From: an uncultured Collinsella sp.
GTDB taxonomy: Bacteria; Actinomycetota; Coriobacteriia; Coriobacteriales; Coriobacteriaceae
Direction of reading: 5' to 3'
Assembly: GCA_902475375.1 (NCBI GenBank)
Contig: CABRZC010000011.1
Coordinates: 1-30,214, forward strand
DNA length: 30,214 nt
Shown here: one piece after another, positions 16,591 through 23,460 of the stretch
How the letters are laid out: each line of letters begins with the position of its first letter
Numbering within the stretch: the stretch's first letter is position 1
The notes under the pieces: generated by a model
Database searches by the model: none
What the model was told of the DNA's origin: nothing
What the model saw: only the letters and a program-made list of their open reading frames with translations
Position numbers and translations under genes: made by a program

Positions 16591-16618
16591 GGCCGGGACC
16601 TGGCTTGATTTTGAAAAC
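16591..16618 (+). repeat. Left inverted repeat of IS110 element
   Basis: 28-bp arm beginning GGCCGGGACCTGGCTTGATT and ending TTGAAAAC. It differs from the complement of the right arm only at T16601 and A16608. Confidence 0.9.
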
Positions 16619-16906
16619 ATTCCGCACTGATATTTTCTGTATTGAAGACGTCGATGATGCACCCGTATACCATTGACGTCGACACCATCAGATGCGGACC
16701 GCGCGGTGACCCCACATTCCGCTGGCGCCCACAGGGCTGCCCTCGTTTCCTGACATGTCCCGCGCGGGCCGCGGCGAGCCGAGACCGCCGCATGACCTAA
16801 TAGGAGCATGGAGCGATACCGCGGACCCGAACAACCGCATTCTATCGCGCCCCGTCAGTGTGCCGTCTGCCCGGTCCAGGCGAGCACGGAAAGAACGGAG
16901 CGAGAC
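16619..16906 (+). ncRNA. Candidate bridge (guide) RNA region of the IS110 element
   Basis: This 288-bp stretch between the left inverted repeat and the recombinase start has no convincing ORF. It is full of short self-complementary segments: ACCGCGCGGT (near 16698-16707), AGGG-CTG-CCCT (near 16733), CCCGCGCGGG (near 16768) and a stem GCGATA/TATCGC (16813-16818/16843-16848) with an inner GCGG/CCGC pair. IS110-group elements are known to encode a structured guide RNA in the leader 5' of the recombinase gene, and there is no room for one 3' of the gene here. RNA boundaries and loops are not resolved. Confidence 0.35.
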
Positions 16907-18220
16907 ATGAGAACCGAATCGGCACCCGGCGCCCGCGGGCCGGTCTTCTGCGGGGTCGACACCCACGCCGACTCGCACTGGCTGTGCGTCCTCGACTGGA
17001 GGGGCCGCAAGGTCCTGTCCCGCCAGTTCCCCGCCGACGCGGCGGGCTACGAGGCGCTCGCCGGGGCGATCGCGGCGGCCGGGGAGCCGGCCTGCGTCGC
17101 GATGGAGGGGACGTCGTCCTACGGGGCGGGCCTCACCAGGCACCTCGCGTCGCTGGGGATGCCCGTGCGCGAGGCGCTCTCCCCGGCGAGGATGCAGAGG
17201 AGGCGCCCGGGGCAGGGAAAGTGCGACGAGGCGGACGCGGAGAGGGCCGCCCGCGCGGCGATGTCCGGCTCGAAACTCGGGACCCCCAAGAGCCAGGACG
17301 GGTGGGTCGACGGGGTGCGCTGCATGCTCGCGGCGCGCTCCGGGGCGGTGAAGGCGCGGACCTCGGCGATAAACACCGCGAGGTCGCTGCTCACCACCGC
17401 GCCGGAGGGGCTCAGGTCGAGGTTCCGCGGCATGGGAGGGCCTAGGCTGATGGAGGAGCTCCCCTCCGTGCGCGCCGAGGGCGCGCTGGGCGCCGCGCTC
17501 GGCGCGCTGGCGGACCTGTGGGCGGCGGCGCGCGACACGGCGCTCGACATGGAGCGCGCGATCGAGGCGTCCCTGGAGGAGAACTGCCCCGCGCTGCTGG
17601 CGATGTACGGGTGCGGGCCCGTGAGCGCGGCCAAGCTCGCGGTCGCGGCCGGGGACAACCCGGGCAGGCTGCGCTCCGAGGCGTCGTTCGCGGCGATATG
17701 CGGGGCCTGTCCCATCCCCGCCTCGAGCGGCAAGACCGTGAGGCACAGGCTCAACAGGGGCGGCGACCGGCAGGCGAACAGCGCGCTGCACGAGATCGCG
17801 AGGCAGAGGGTCATGCGCGACCCCGAGACCGCCGAGTACGCCGAGAGGGCCAGGGGGCGGGGGAAGAGCGACAGGGAGGTCATGAGGTGCCTCAAGCGCT
17901 ACGTGGCCAGGGAGGCGTACCGGGCGCTGATGCACCCGCACGAGATCAGGAGGCCCGAGGACGCCTCGGAGCTCGTGGCGGCCAGGCGCGCGGCGAAGGT
18001 CAGCCAGGTGAGGGCGGCGTCCATATTGGGAACCAGCGAGAAGTACATCTCGATGCTGGAGAGGGGCCAAAGGGAGCTCAAGCCCATAAGGAGGGCCTAC
18101 GAGGCATGGGTCGAGGCCGGACTTCCGCTCGATTGGGACAGGCGGGCCTCATGCGCGAGGACGTTTTCAAAACCAAGCCCGGTCCCGGCCGGAGGGACTA
18201 CGGACGCTACAGGTTCTTGA
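16907..18220 (+). CDS. IS110-family DEDD recombinase with C-terminal XRE helix-turn-helix
   Basis: A 437-aa recombinase. The N-terminal RuvC-like domain shows the acidic set Asp18 (GVDTHADSHW), Glu67 (VAMEGTSSY), Asp107 and Asp110 (KCDEADAERAA). The C-terminal transposase_20 domain (about 225-340) starts at MYGCGPVSAAKLA and has the candidate serine nucleophile Ser273/Ser274 in PASSGKT. It should catalyse cut-out/circularisation and insertion guided by a bridge RNA. Residues 355-402 (ELVAARRAAKVSQVRAASIL...ISMLERGQRELK) form an extra XRE-like helix-turn-helix, not part of the minimal family architecture. The ATG at 16907 follows GGAGCGAG; an ATG at 16808 would run through the leader. The last about 20 codons cross the right inverted repeat, and the stop lies in the antisense of the neighbouring ATPase gene (14-bp overlap). 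Confidence 0.93.
   Translation: MRTESAPGARGPVFCGVDTHADSHWLCVLDWRGRKVLSRQFPADAAGYEALAGAIAAAGEPACVAMEGTSSYGAGLTRHLASLGMPVREALSPARMQRRRPGQGKCDEADAERAARAAMSGSKLGTPKSQDGWVDGVRCMLAARSGAVKARTSAINTARSLLTTAPEGLRSRFRGMGGPRLMEELPSVRAEGALGAALGALADLWAAARDTALDMERAIEASLEENCPALLAMYGCGPVSAAKLAVAAGDNPGRLRSEASFAAICGACPIPASSGKTVRHRLNRGGDRQANSALHEIARQRVMRDPETAEYAERARGRGKSDREVMRCLKRYVAREAYRALMHPHEIRRPEDASELVAARRAAKVSQVRAASILGTSEKYISMLERGQRELKPIRRAYEAWVEAGLPLDWDRRASCARTFSKPSPVPAGGTTDATGS
18163..18190 (-). repeat. Right inverted repeat of IS110 element
   Basis: 28-bp arm ending GGTCCCGGCC, complementary to 16591-16618 at 26 of 28 positions. It lies inside the recombinase reading frame, encoding the segment FSKPSPVPA. 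Confidence 0.9.
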
Positions 18221-20159
18221 CACCCATCGCGCGCATGGCGTTCAGGATGGCGATGATCGCCACGCCCACGTCGCCAAAGACCGCGAGCCACATGTTGGCG
18301 ATTCCGAGCGCCGCAAGCACCAGAATCAGCAACTTAATGCCCAGTGCAAAGATGATGTTCTGCCAAACAATCGTCATGGTCTTGCGCGCCACGCGGATAG
18401 CGCGGGAGATGTTGGAAGGTTTGTCGTCCATGAGCACAACGTCCGCCGCCTCGATTGCGGCGTCCGATCCCATGGCGCCCATGGCGATTCCGACGTCGGC
18501 GCGCGTGAGCACGGGTGCGTCGTTGATGCCGTCACCGACAAAGGCGAGCTTGCCCTTGCCCGATTCGACTGCCAGCAATGCCTCGACACGCTCGACCTTG
18601 TCGCCCGGCAGCAGTTGCGCATGGAACTCGTCGAGCCCCAACTGTTCGGCAACGGACGCAGCCACTTCCTCGCGGTCGCCCGTGAGCATGACGGTGCGCT
18701 TGATGCCGGCGGCGTGCAGGTCGCGAACCGTTTGCTCGGCATCGGCCTTGACGGTGTCGGCAATTACAATGTGGCCGGCATAGATGCCATCGACGAGCAC
18801 GTGGAGGATGGTGCCGACGACCTCGCAATTGGGCGCTTCGATACCGGACGCGGCGAGCATCTTGGCGTTGCCGACGACGACGTGCCTGCCGTCGATGTTC
18901 GCCGTCACGCCATGGCCCGCGTCGTTGGTGGAGTCGCTTACGCGCTTGGGGTCGAGTTCGCCCTGGAAGGCGGCGCGCACCGACTGCGCGATGGGATGGT
19001 CGGAGAATGACTCAGCGAGGGCTGCGACCTCGAGCAGCGACTGCTCGGTATAGCCAGCCTCGGGGTGTACCGCGACCACCGAGAACGTGCCGTTGGTGAG
19101 CGTGCCGGTCTTGTCAAAGACGACGGTGTCCACATCGGCGAGCGTCTCGAGGTAGTTGGAGCCCTTGATGAGGACGCCCAGCTTGGATGCGCCGCCGATG
19201 CCGCCAAAGAAGCTGAGCGGGACGCTGATCACGAGCGCGCACGGGCAGCTGACGACCAGGAAGGTCAGGCCGCGCAGGATCCAGTCGGACCAGGCACCGG
19301 TGACCAAGCCGCCGCCGAGTGCGAGCACCGCTGCCGCGCCGGTGACGGCGGGCGTGTAGACGCGGGCGAAGCGCGTGATGAAGTTCTCGGTACGCGCCTT
19401 CTTTTCGCTAGCGTTTTCCACGAGCTCCAGGACGCGCGCGACGGTGGACTCGCCAAAGGGCTTGGTGGTGCGCACGTGGATGAGACCCGTCATGTTGATG
19501 CAGCCGCTGATGATATCGTCTCCGGTTTTGGCCGGGCGGGGGACCGACTCGCCGGTAAGGGCGGCGGTATCGAGCTGCGTCTCGCCTTCGACGATGACGC
19601 CGTCGATGGGCACGCGCTCGCCGGGCTTGACCACGATGACGGTGCCGACGGCGATGTCATCGGGGAAGACCTGCTCGAGTGTGCCGTCGGCTTGCTCGAT
19701 GTTTGCGTAATCGGGCGCGATGTCCATCATGGCGCTGATCGACTTGCGGCTCTTGCCCACGGCATATGCCTGGAACAGCTCGCCAACCTGATAGAACAGC
19801 ATGACGGCGGCGCCTTCGGCCATGTGCGGGTCGGTGTCGGGGAAGAGCACCATGGCAAATGCGCCGATGGTCGCGACGGCCATGAGGAAGCTCTCGTCGA
19901 ACGCCTTGCCGCGGCGGATGTTGTTGTATGCCTTTTGGAGCACGTCGTAGCCGGCAATTAGGAACGGCACTAGGAACAGCACGAAGCTGGCGTAGATGTT
20001 GCCGGGCTCCCCAAATGCGATAGTGAGAGCGCCGAGCTCGTCGAGGGCATAAATTACGGCAAAAATGACCAGTGCTACCAGGATGCGGTTGCGCTTATGC
20101 TCAAGGGACTCTTTCTTCGTGCGCTTCTTCTTTTTCTTCTTGGGATCGGCGGTTGCCAT
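18207..20159 (-). CDS. P1B-type Zn/Cd-exporting ATPase (ZntA/CadA-like)
   Basis: A 650-aa heavy-metal pump. Motifs: TGES (202-205, actuator), SCPCALVIS with metal-binding CPC at 305-307, DKTGT with phosphorylated Asp349, the HP pair SDHPIA (388-389), GDGINDAP (542-549), and Lys609 and Asp630 in the last membrane helices, the pair typical of the Zn/Cd/Pb subgroup. The N-terminus is a Lys-rich tail (PKKKKKKRTKKE) with no HMA domain; a free HMA protein is encoded just upstream. It should expel Zn2+ or Cd2+ across the membrane. GGGAGG precedes the start, and an SmtB-type operator lies at 20183-20200. The 3' end abuts the IS110 element; the C-terminus looks complete, but the stop is only 17 bp from the right inverted repeat. 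Confidence 0.94.
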   Translation of the reverse strand: MATADPKKKKKKRTKKESLEHKRNRILVALVIFAVIYALDELGALTIAFGEPGNIYASFVLFLVPFLIAGYDVLQKAYNNIRRGKAFDESFLMAVATIGAFAMVLFPDTDPHMAEGAAVMLFYQVGELFQAYAVGKSRKSISAMMDIAPDYANIEQADGTLEQVFPDDIAVGTVIVVKPGERVPIDGVIVEGETQLDTAALTGESVPRPAKTGDDIISGCINMTGLIHVRTTKPFGESTVARVLELVENASEKKARTENFITRFARVYTPAVTGAAAVLALGGGLVTGAWSDWILRGLTFLVVSCPCALVISVPLSFFGGIGGASKLGVLIKGSNYLETLADVDTVVFDKTGTLTNGTFSVVAVHPEAGYTEQSLLEVAALAESFSDHPIAQSVRAAFQGELDPKRVSDSTNDAGHGVTANIDGRHVVVGNAKMLAASGIEAPNCEVVGTILHVLVDGIYAGHIVIADTVKADAEQTVRDLHAAGIKRTVMLTGDREEVAASVAEQLGLDEFHAQLLPGDKVERVEALLAVESGKGKLAFVGDGINDAPVLTRADVGIAMGAMGSDAAIEAADVVLMDDKPSNISRAIRVARKTMTIVWQNIIFALGIKLLILVLAALGIANMWLAVFGDVGVAIIAILNAMRAMGVKNL

Positions 20160-20182
20160 GATTCAATCCTCCCATTTGAATG

Positions 20183-20237
20183 TATGAACACTCGCTCATA
20201 TAATTTCGCGAGCAAAGGCCGCGGCAAGCGCGGCCTT
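20183..20237 (-). promoter_or_regulatory. SmtB-type operator and preceding hairpin upstream of the zinc ATPase
   Basis: TATGAACACTCGCTCATA (20183-20200) has the same TATGA-N8-TCATA layout as the two operators at 20923-20979. Just upstream on the minus strand is a hairpin AAGGCCGCG / CGCGGCCTT (20215-20237), possibly a weak terminator or processing site after the HMA gene. The ATPase may therefore have its own zinc-controlled promoter in this 99-bp gap. Confidence 0.6.
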
Positions 20238-20258
20238 GCAGGTTAGCGTAAACCTGGA

Positions 20259-20477
20259 CTAGAGAATGATCTCGCAGTCCGGCTCGGCGTCGGCGGTAAA
20301 CTCCACGACGCGATCGAGGACCTCGTCGAACTCGGCGTCGTCGGCTTCGAGCGTCAACTTCTGGGTCATAAAGTTGACCGAAACGGACTTGACGCCATCG
20401 AGCTTGGCAAGTTCGTCCTGAAGCTCGCGCGCGCAGTTGGCGCAGTCGATCTCGTCGAGTTTAAACTGCTTTTTCAT
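20259..20477 (-). CDS. Stand-alone HMA-domain metallochaperone
   Basis: A 72-aa ferredoxin-like HMA protein. The metal motif is DEIDCANCARE (Cys12 and Cys15); Asp before the first Cys is typical of Zn/Cd-type HMA domains such as the N-terminal domain of ZntA, whereas copper types usually read MTCxxC. The rest fits the beta-alpha-beta-beta-alpha-beta fold. The tail EPDCEIIL adds an acidic patch and a third Cys that could supply a further ligand. It lies directly upstream of an ATPase lacking any HMA domain, so it probably acts in trans as that pump's detached metal-binding domain. GGAAAGGAAC precedes the ATG. Confidence 0.88.
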   Translation of the reverse strand: MKKQFKLDEIDCANCARELQDELAKLDGVKSVSVNFMTQKLTLEADDAEFDEVLDRVVEFTADAEPDCEIIL

Positions 20478-20540
20478 GGCGGGTTCCTTTCCCTGTTTTT
20501 GCGGCTTGGGTACAGGCCGCGCTGGTACCGTGGTTGGTCG

Positions 20541-20909
20541 CTATTCGCAGATGTGGCTCATGCCTTGGTTGAGCATGGTGTAGACATGGTCGTCGGCAAG
20601 CGAGTAGAGGATGTTGCGGCCGTCGCGCCGGAATTTAACCAGGTGCGACTGCTTGAGCGTGCGCAGCTGATGCGACACCGCGGACTGCGAGGTCGCGGTC
20701 GCCTCGGCGATATCTGCCACGCAAAGTTCGCGGCCCATGAGGGCATAGAGGATCTTGATACGCGTAGTGTCGCTGAAGACCTTGAACAGGTCGGCAAGGT
20801 CGTACAGCAGCTCCTCGTCGGGAAGGTCCTCGGGCGAGCAGGTGGTGGGGACGTCGGGCACGATGGTGGCGTCGATGCCGGACTTTATTTCATCAGCGTG
20901 ATCGCTCAT
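20541..20909 (-). CDS. SmtB/CzrA-type zinc-sensing ArsR repressor
   Basis: A 122-aa winged-helix repressor. Its recognition helix lies in TSQSAVSHQLRTLKQSHLV. The alpha5 zinc site is fully conserved as Asp106, His108, His119, Glu122 (spacing identical to SmtB D104/H106/H117/E120), and Cys63 in ELCVADI matches SmtB Cys61. Zinc binding should release it from DNA and turn on the HMA/ATPase genes. A candidate promoter TTGACA-N16-TATACT with overlapping operators lies upstream, indicating autoregulation. AAAGGA precedes the ATG at 20909. It is first in a minus-strand set arsR - HMA - ATPase with short gaps. Confidence 0.94.
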   Translation of the reverse strand: MSDHADEIKSGIDATIVPDVPTTCSPEDLPDEELLYDLADLFKVFSDTTRIKILYALMGRELCVADIAEATATSQSAVSHQLRTLKQSHLVKFRRDGRNILYSLADDHVYTMLNQGMSHICE

Positions 20910-20922
20910 TGCAATATCCTTT

Positions 20923-20983
20923 CATATGAACATGCGCTCATATAACTTACTTCCGAGTATATGAGCGCATGTTCATATGTCAA
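20923..20983 (-). promoter_or_regulatory. SmtB-type promoter with paired operators
   Basis: Minus-strand TTGACA (20983-20978), 16-nt spacer, TATACT (20961-20956). A perfect 22-bp inverted repeat has arms 20923-20944 and 20958-20979; each arm itself contains ATATGA-N8-TCATAT, i.e. two operators in opposite orientation. One fills the -35/-10 spacer, the other covers the region just downstream of the start site. ATATGAACA/TCATAT elements are typical of SmtB/CzrA-type repressors. Confidence 0.8.
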
Positions 20984-21223
20984 TATAATTCGTGAAATTT
21001 TTTGCTATCGAATGGTCCTGGTGGCGGCTAAAGGCATCGATGATCGCGGATAAGGTCGCCGATGCCAACGTGGGTACTTTAGCGACGTGCAAAAACGGGC
21101 CGATGTCCACTTGGATATCGGCCCGCATTGCATCGCTTGAGAGGGGTGCCTCGGCGTATCGCTTTTGCACAGGCGCTATGGTCCGGCAGGTATTACTCGC
21201 GAATGGCGCCTCTGCTTGGCAAT
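20984..21223. other. Gap between zinc-sensor promoter and exonuclease 3' end
   Basis: No confident gene. It holds the exonuclease terminator (21091-21126) and, on the plus strand, a short open frame (20992-21246) whose segment IADKVADANVGTLATCKNGPM recalls the start of pyridoxamine-phosphate-oxidase-like proteins. The resemblance is brief and overlaps the terminator, so at most this is a gene remnant. Confidence 0.3.
21091..21126 (-). terminator. Terminator of the DEDDh exonuclease gene
   Basis: On the minus strand CGGGCCGATATC / GACATCGGCCCG (one G-T pair) is followed by TTTTTGC, an intrinsic terminator about 100 bp past the exonuclease stop. Confidence 0.65.
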
Positions 21224-22192
21224 CTACTTGGCAAATAGGTTCTTGAGGTTGAACTCGGCCTGCACGGTACGGAGCATGAGGTCGGTGTCGTCGAGGCCCA
21301 GGTGCTGCTCGTTGGCGTCGGCGGCGAGGGTGCCGCGACGGCGTGCCCAGTTCTCGAGCGCAGCGGGCGCGGACTCGCGGGGGAGCGAGCGCACGTCGGC
21401 GTCCAGGCTGCGGCAGATCTGGCGCGAGTCGATGACGATAATCTTTCCCGCGCGGCGTGCCTCGGCGTAGCCGTCCAGATGGATCTTAAACCAGCTGTCC
21501 TCAAAGGCGGCGTTGTGCGCCATGTATGGGTACTTCTTCATAAGCTTGAGCAGCTGCTTTTGCAGTTCCTTATTCTCGCGGAACGGCGTTTTGCCGTCGA
21601 TGTCGTCCCAGGTGATGTGGTGGATATTCGACAACGGCACATCTTCGCCGCGGTAGATATCGGGCAGGCCGCAGTAGTGCGCCTCGGCGTCGTGCGGGAC
21701 GGCGTCGCTGGTGAGCTCCATGATCTCCCAGCCCACGTTGATGATGTAGCCGCGCTCGGGTGCGCGGCCGGTGGTCTCGATGTCGATACCGAGCACGGTG
21801 CCTTGGATGGGCTTGCGAGCGTAGGCGACACCGAGCGCGTCGCGGTCGCCGCGAATCTCGTGCATGACGGACGCGGCGGTGCGCTTTTGCATCTTGCCGA
21901 TGGCGGCACAGGTGTCGGCGTCGGACAGGCCGCGCGAAAGCGTCGCGGGCGTCACGTTGCGCAGACGCGCCTCGCCAATCTGGTCGCACAGGTCGCGGTT
22001 GCGGTCGGCCAGGTCGCGCACGGTGGCAAAGTCGAAGCCGGGGTCGTCCTCGGCGGTAAAGTACTCGGTCTCGAGCACCTTGAGGGCCTCTTCGCCTTTC
22101 TGGCGCTCGGATTCCATGGCGCCGTGATCGCCATAGATAAACATGGGGATAAACGGCTGGCGCTCGTATTCGAGTGCTTGCGATACGTTCAT
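21224..22192 (-). CDS. DEDDh 3'-5' exonuclease-like protein
   Basis: A 322-aa protein with a DnaQ-like exonuclease domain in its second half. Catalytic set: LGIDIETTG (Asp137, Glu139), HNAAFEDSWF (His226...Asp232) and HLGLDDTD (His297...Asp302, the DEDDh histidine and aspartate). The first about 130 residues are polar and not recognised. Such domains trim DNA or RNA from the 3' end; as no polymerase domain is present, it is a free-standing nuclease of unknown substrate. AAGGAG lies before the ATG at 22192; upstream ATGs in the same frame lack ribosome binding sites. It is divergent from the permease gene. Confidence 0.85.
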   Translation of the reverse strand: MNVSQALEYERQPFIPMFIYGDHGAMESERQKGEEALKVLETEYFTAEDDPGFDFATVRDLADRNRDLCDQIGEARLRNVTPATLSRGLSDADTCAAIGKMQKRTAASVMHEIRGDRDALGVAYARKPIQGTVLGIDIETTGRAPERGYIINVGWEIMELTSDAVPHDAEAHYCGLPDIYRGEDVPLSNIHHITWDDIDGKTPFRENKELQKQLLKLMKKYPYMAHNAAFEDSWFKIHLDGYAEARRAGKIIVIDSRQICRSLDADVRSLPRESAPAALENWARRRGTLAADANEQHLGLDDTDLMLRTVQAEFNLKNLFAK

Positions 22193-22273
22193 ATGCTGCT
22201 CCTTGCACGGGCCGCGTTGTGCGGCTCGGGTTTGTCGAGTTATGGCGAGATGATAGTTTACCATGTGCAACTA

Positions 22274-22320
22274 TTGGCATCGCGCCTCGGACAATTACAA
22301 TACCCTAGTTGACCGCTAGG
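22274..22320 (+). promoter_or_regulatory. Candidate promoter and palindrome before metal permease
   Basis: TTGGCA (22274-22279), 16-nt spacer, TACAAT (22296-22301). A palindrome CCTAG-TTGACCG-CTAGG follows at 22304-22320, where a repressor could block initiation. The regulator is unknown; a metal-dependent one would fit the gene content. Confidence 0.45.
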
Positions 22321-22363
22321 ACTTTTACAATGCTGCCGAAAGACACGAAAGGTTCCGTCCGTC

Positions 22364-23452
22364 ATGGATTTGCTGATTGATATTCTGCTCGACGCCGGCA
22401 AGGACACGCTCGCGCTGGTGCCGTTCTTATTGGTGACATATCTGGCCCTCGAGACGCTCGAGCATGTTGCGGGCGAGCACGTCAACGGTACCATCAAGCG
22501 TGCCGGCGCCGCTGGCCCCGTGGTCGGCTCGTTGCTGGGCATGGTGCCGCAGTGCGGCTTTTCGGCCATGGCGGCGACGCTGTACGCCGGTCGCGTCGTG
22601 ACGTTGGGAACCCTGGTGGCGGTGTTTCTCTCGACCTCCGACGAGATGCTGCCGCTGCTACTTGCCGAGCAGGTTTCCGTGCAGACAATGGCGATGCTTT
22701 TGGCTTCGAAAGCGCTGATTGCGCTGGTCACGGGCTTTATCGTGGATGCCGCCATTCGCGGCCTGCGCCGCAACGCCCGTGCGCATGCGGCGATTCGCCG
22801 TACCGTGTTGGGAACCGCTATCAATCCGGCGCACGTTAACTGCGCGCATGACGATCACAGCGGCGGTGACATTATCGACGAGGTGGCCGAGGCGGGCGTG
22901 AGCGCCGACCACATCCATGAGCTGTGTGAGCGCGACCATTGCGGTTGTGATGAAGAAGAGGACGAGCACGACCACGGACACGGCCACGATCACGGTCATG
23001 AGGGCGAGCATGAACACCATCATGACCACGGTCACTCCCACTCACACGAAGGCACGCCCGTCCTGTCGATTATCCGCAGCGCCATCTCGCATACCGTGCA
23101 GGTATCGGTATTCATTTTCCTGGTGACGCTGATTCTGGTCGCCGTACTTGAGACCTTTGGCGAGTCCGCGATCGAGCAGTTCCTGCGTGGCAACGAGACG
23201 CTTGCCGTCCTGGGTTCGGCGCTTGTCGGCCTGATCCCCAACTGCTCGGCGAGCGTGGTCATTACGCAGCTGTATCTGGAAGGCGCACTGCAACTGGCGC
23301 CGATGCTCGCCGGCACGCTCATTTCCGCCGGCGTGGGCTATCTGGTCCTGTTCCGCACCAACCGCAGCGCTCGCGAAAACGCCGTGTTCCTGATTATGAT
23401 GTACGTCATCGGCGCCGGCTGGGGCCTCATCCTTTCTGCCTTCGGCCTCTAA
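22364..23452 (+). CDS. ArsP_2-like putative heavy-metal permease with His-rich loop
   Basis: A 362-aa polytopic membrane protein with two related halves. Each carries a Gly/Pro-Cys motif in a membrane region: GMVPQCGFSAMAATLYAG in the first, GLIPNCSASVVITQLYLEG in the second, consistent with an internal inverted duplication. From memory this fits the ArsP_2 group of putative 10-TM metal exporters, also annotated as putative manganese transporters. The cytoplasmic or external loop (about residues 195-228) is extremely His/Asp/Glu-rich (DHGHGHDHGHEGEHEHHHDH), with CxC-like cysteines before it, suggesting Zn, Mn or Ni binding. GAAAGG lies somewhat far (about 11 nt) from the ATG. Strong terminator follows. 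Substrate and direction are inferred. Confidence 0.85.
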   Translation: MDLLIDILLDAGKDTLALVPFLLVTYLALETLEHVAGEHVNGTIKRAGAAGPVVGSLLGMVPQCGFSAMAATLYAGRVVTLGTLVAVFLSTSDEMLPLLLAEQVSVQTMAMLLASKALIALVTGFIVDAAIRGLRRNARAHAAIRRTVLGTAINPAHVNCAHDDHSGGDIIDEVAEAGVSADHIHELCERDHCGCDEEEDEHDHGHGHDHGHEGEHEHHHDHGHSHSHEGTPVLSIIRSAISHTVQVSVFIFLVTLILVAVLETFGESAIEQFLRGNETLAVLGSALVGLIPNCSASVVITQLYLEGALQLAPMLAGTLISAGVGYLVLFRTNRSARENAVFLIMMYVIGAGWGLILSAFGL

Positions 23453-23460
23453 GTAGGCCT

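Larger units (their letters stand above)
16591..18190 (+). mobile_element. IS110-family insertion sequence with 28-bp inverted repeats
   Basis: The element is defined by a DEDD/serine recombinase gene and by inverted repeats at 16591-16618 (starting GGCCGGGACC) and 18163-18190, identical at 26 of 28 positions. True ends may lie a few bases outside, because in IS1111-type elements such repeats are subterminal. No target duplication is obvious, as usual for IS110 elements. The interior is more GC-rich than the neighbours and uses AGG arginine codons heavily, unlike adjacent genes, indicating recent transfer. It sits between a DtxR-type gene and the 3' end of a zinc ATPase gene. Confidence 0.85.

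Noticed and set aside
16688..18070. 460-codon open frame antisense to the IS110 recombinase
   Set aside because: Arg/Pro/His-rich composition with no domain; the plus frame has all DEDD and serine residues.
16591..18190. Reading the element as a classical DDE insertion sequence because of its inverted repeats
   Set aside because: The encoded protein has DEDD plus serine domains of IS110, not a DDE core, and no target-site duplication is visible.
20984..20989. TATAAT on the plus strand next to the zinc-sensor promoter
   Set aside because: No matching -35 and no credible plus-strand gene follows.
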